NCBI GenBank assembly: GCA_012728815.1
Contig: JAAYEI010000023.1
Coordinates: forward strand, 1-47,075
Direction of reading: 5' to 3'
Source: Clostridiales bacterium
Lineage (GTDB): Bacteria > Bacillota > Clostridia > Christensenellales > Aristaeellaceae
Length of the DNA: 47,075 nucleotides
Shown: positions 45,076-47,075 of the stretch, in pieces
Position numbering within the stretch: the first letter of the stretch is position 1
Layout: each line of letters starts with the position of its first letter
Made by a program: the position numbers and the translations under genes
Notes under the pieces: model-generated
What the model was told of the DNA's origin: nothing
What the model saw: the letters and a program-made list of their open reading frames with translations, nothing else
Databases searched by the model: none

Positions 45076-45573
45076 CTATTCACCCCCATAGAGCTGCGTG
45101 AAGCTCTCATAGTGATCATCCGTATAATAAATCAACCCATCATTTGAATACACCAGGCGCTTGGCGCCCCGGGAGGCCTGGCCCAGGGTGTCAATGTCGC
45201 ATTCATAGTATTGCCGGCCCTGGCTGCTGGGCAGCAGCCCCTCAAAGTTCCCGAAGCGGTCTCCCCCGATGGCCTTGTCCGGCGCGTAGGGCCGCAGGTC
45301 ACCCCCTGACCAGCCCAGGTCCCGCGCCTGCTGCTTGGTGATGAAGTTCTGGGGCAACTGCCCATAGGTATGCAAATACAGGGCCACATCATCCCGGGTG
45401 GTGTAGCTGCCCCGTTCACTGATGGCCGCCCCCGGCGTGGCCTGGGCCTGCATGGTGGTGGCGGGTGTGCCGCTGACCTGGCCTGTGGGCGCCGGCTGGC
45501 GCTGGATGAACCAGCCTAAGGCCGCCGCCAGCAGCACCAGCAGGATCAGGGGCAGGGTCTTTTTGGTCTTCAC
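45076..45573 (-). CDS. Barnase-type secreted or membrane-tethered ribonuclease
   Basis: Guanyl-specific RNase of the N1/T1 microbial family. 165 aa. Residues 1-24 (VKTKKTLPLILLVLLAAALG) form a signal or anchor helix, followed by a Pro/Thr/Gln-rich linker to about 50 and the enzyme domain to the end. The domain follows barnase closely: DVALYLHTYGQLPQNFITK, GGDRFGNFEGLLPSSQGR, the catalytic Glu124 in YYECDID, Arg139 in AKRLVYSND and His154 in TDDHYESF. I prefer GTG 45573, 10 nt after an AAAGGAAG site; ATG 45594 lacks a site. The barstar gene starts 1 nt after this stop. Confidence 0.9.
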   Translation of the reverse strand: MKTKKTLPLILLVLLAAALGWFIQRQPAPTGQVSGTPATTMQAQATPGAAISERGSYTTRDDVALYLHTYGQLPQNFITKQQARDLGWSGGDLRPYAPDKAIGGDRFGNFEGLLPSSQGRQYYECDIDTLGQASRGAKRLVYSNDGLIYYTDDHYESFTQLYGGE

Positions 45574-45639
45574 GTGGGTGCCGCTTCCTTTCATCTGTGG
45601 TAGGATAGGTTGCGCGGCATCGCCCGCGCGTGAGGTGAT

Positions 45640-46503
45640 ATGAAGAAGCTGTTGGACCTGATCAAGCACGTGGCCAGCCTGGTCGCTCCCAGGCTGCTGG
45701 GCTGGGTGCCCAAGCGCTTTAAGCTGCTCTACCCCTTCTACCTGGCCGGGCAGCTGCATACAGTGGAAGATACCCACATGACGCCAGCCCTTCCGGCCGA
45801 ATTTGATGGCTTTACCATCGCCTATGCCTCGGACATCCATTATGGGCCGCTGTTTCACAGGGAAGAGGCGTTGGCGCTGTTTGACCGGCTGGTGGCGCTT
45901 CAGGCGGACCTGACCGTCCTTGGCGGGGACTATGGCAATTCGCCGGAGAATGCCCTGGGCTTCTTTGAGCTGATTCCGCCCTTTCCAAAGGACCGCCAGG
46001 TGGTGGCCGTGCTGGGCAACCACGACTACGGCCCGGACTGGCCGGGCATGGCGGAGCGCCTGCGGGCGCAAATGGAACAAAAGAACATCCGCCTGCTGCT
46101 GAACCAGACCATGCTGGTGATTAGGGGCGGCACCACCCTGGCTGTCTGCGGGCCTGAGGACATCCGCTCTAGCCAGCCGGATTTGGAGGCGCTGGCCCGG
46201 GAGGCGGCAGAGGCTGACTTTGTGCTGTTCATCCCCCACAGCCCCGACATCATCCCAAAGGCACTGGAAAGCAGCCTGCGCTTCCACCTGGCGCTGTGCG
46301 GACACACCCACGGCGGCCAGCTGGTGTTCTTTGGCCGCAGCCTGCATTCATCAAGCGTGTACGGGGACCGATACCGCGCCGGCTGGTATGAGGAAAACGG
46401 CGCGTATATCCATGTGAGCGAGGGGGTGGGCACCTCCATCCTGCCCATGCGCATCGGCACCCGCGCGCAAATCCACCGCTTAATCCTGCGGCGTGTAGCT
46501 TAG
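45640..46503 (+). CDS. Metallophosphoesterase (YkuE/YaeI-like)
   Basis: Calcineurin-like phosphoesterase. 287 aa. Metal motifs in order: IAYASDIHYGPLF (D-x-H), LTVLGGDYGNS (GGDY), VAVLGNHDYGPDWP (GNHD), LFIPHSPDI (H) and LALCGHTHGGQL (GHTH). The N-terminal helix (about residues 1-40) is amphipathic to weakly hydrophobic rather than a classic signal peptide, so membrane association is possible. GAGGTGAT lies 4 nt before the ATG. Relatives act on UDP-diacylglucosamine or phospholipid-like substrates, but the substrate here is unknown. The 3' end overlaps tsaD by 24 nt. Confidence 0.88.
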   Translation: MKKLLDLIKHVASLVAPRLLGWVPKRFKLLYPFYLAGQLHTVEDTHMTPALPAEFDGFTIAYASDIHYGPLFHREEALALFDRLVALQADLTVLGGDYGNSPENALGFFELIPPFPKDRQVVAVLGNHDYGPDWPGMAERLRAQMEQKNIRLLLNQTMLVIRGGTTLAVCGPEDIRSSQPDLEALAREAAEADFVLFIPHSPDIIPKALESSLRFHLALCGHTHGGQLVFFGRSLHSSSVYGDRYRAGWYEENGAYIHVSEGVGTSILPMRIGTRAQIHRLILRRVA

Positions 46504-47075
46504 CGCCAAAGCGGGCACGGCGTTGGTGTCAAGCCCCGCCACTTCCCCCCGGGCCAGCATGGCGGTGGCCGCCGCGCCGATCATCGCGGCGTTGTCGCCG
46601 GTGAGGGAAAGCGGCGGCACATACAGCGCGATGCCCGCCTCATCACACAGCTGGGCCATGCGCGAGCGCAGCAGGCTGTTGGCGGACACCCCGCCAGCCA
46701 GCGCCAGCGCGCGCCAGCCCTTGTCCTCACAGGCCTTGAGGGTTTTCTCGCACAGGTGGCTGACCACGGTGTGGCGGAACACCGCGGCCAGGTCCGCCTT
46801 GCGGTAGGGTTCGCCCCGCTGGTCCATGCCATGCACCAGGTTGATGAAGGCGGTCTTCAGCCCCGAGAAGCTGAAGTCATAAGGCCCGGACACCCGGGGC
46901 AGGGTGAGCTGGTAGGCCAGGGGATTGCCACCCTCCGCCAGCCTGTCAAGGTTGGGGCCACCGGGATAAGGCAGGCCCAGCACCCTGGCCGCCTTGTCAA
47001 AGGCTTCCCCGGCCGCGTCATCCCGGGTGCAGCCCAGCAGGGTCAGCCCGGTATCCCGCACCTCCACCAGGTGGC
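46480..47075 (-). CDS. tsaD: tRNA N6-adenosine threonylcarbamoyltransferase TsaD (N-terminus off the window)
   Basis: Catalytic subunit for t6A37 in ANN-decoding tRNAs. Only the C-terminal ~198 residues are visible and they run off the right edge. Seen: LLGCTRDDAAGEAFDKAARVLGLPYPGGPNLDRLA, the DFSFSGLKTA motif, ALAGGVSANSLLR (nucleotide-binding) and PPLSLTGDNAAMIGAAA, all diagnostic for TsaD. Normal C-terminus, no frameshift. Convergent with the metallophosphoesterase. Confidence 0.95.
   Translation of the reverse strand, partial: HLVEVRDTGLTLLGCTRDDAAGEAFDKAARVLGLPYPGGPNLDRLAEGGNPLAYQLTLPRVSGPYDFSFSGLKTAFINLVHGMDQRGEPYRKADLAAVFRHTVVSHLCEKTLKACEDKGWRALALAGGVSANSLLRSRMAQLCDEAGIALYVPPLSLTGDNAAMIGAAATAMLARGEVAGLDTNAVPALALSYTPQD

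Noticed and set aside
45594..46347. Long N-terminal extension of the barnase frame
   Set aside because: It is the antisense shadow of the metallophosphoesterase gene; a start with a ribosome site and signal helix lies at 45573.

Overview
The window is a GC-rich, gene-dense chromosomal segment of an anaerobic Firmicute, most likely class Clostridia (a Christensenellales- or Oscillospirales-like lineage is my guess; the order is uncertain). The evidence is the six-cysteine SCIFF peptide with its radical-SAM maturase, a B12-dependent glutamate mutase/methylaspartate operon, strong GGAGG ribosome sites, sigma-A-type TTGACA/TATAAT promoters, and Gram-positive families such as RlmD-type methyltransferase, YebC and barnase/barstar. 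I see no insertion sequence, prophage, CRISPR array or rRNA.

Layout. 1-860: the start of metN (methionine ABC importer ATPase) preceded by a promoter, a 23-codon leader ORF with seven Met codons in its first 14 and an intrinsic terminator. This looks like a classical transcription attenuator responding to charged tRNA-Met and is the most unusual item here. 889-10471: housekeeping genes, mostly on the minus strand (ABC-F ATPase, secG, a zinc-ribbon membrane protein, lepA, murC, an OGG1-type glycosylase, murI, a stand-alone riboflavin kinase). 10648-16944: plus-strand genes (HD protein, DUF4956 + VTC pair, RlmD-type methyltransferase, pepT, MATE) with a minus-strand tRNA-Val(CAC) between them. 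16941-22405: the glutamate mutase operon glmS-glmL-glmE-methylaspartate ammonia-lyase-P-loop protein, read from one strong promoter. It would convert L-glutamate to 3-methylaspartate and then mesaconate; the downstream mesaconate steps are not in the window.

22543-28291: a GT4 glycosyltransferase, mnmG, the SCIFF system (scfA peptide and scfB maturase with a terminator between them), tadA and a nitroreductase. 28324-31869: a large secreted protein of about ten SdrD-B-like repeats without a visible wall anchor. 31967-40515: yebC, a glycerophosphodiesterase, a zincin, a flippase-like membrane protein divergent from lysC across a perfect palindrome, a secreted beta-sandwich protein, Mn-type superoxide dismutase, a second MATE transporter and a translationally coupled pseudokinase.

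40621-42752: rlmH and recF next to a gene-free stretch of about 550 bp with a cluster of DnaA-box-like 9-mers. This is a candidate replication origin, although dnaA and dnaN are not adjacent. 42753-47075: an MsmK/UgpC-type sugar importer ATPase, a sirtuin, a secreted barnase with its barstar inhibitor, a metallophosphoesterase and the C-terminal part of tsaD. Several convergent gene pairs overlap at their 3' ends by 4 to 41 nt, in keeping with a compact genome.
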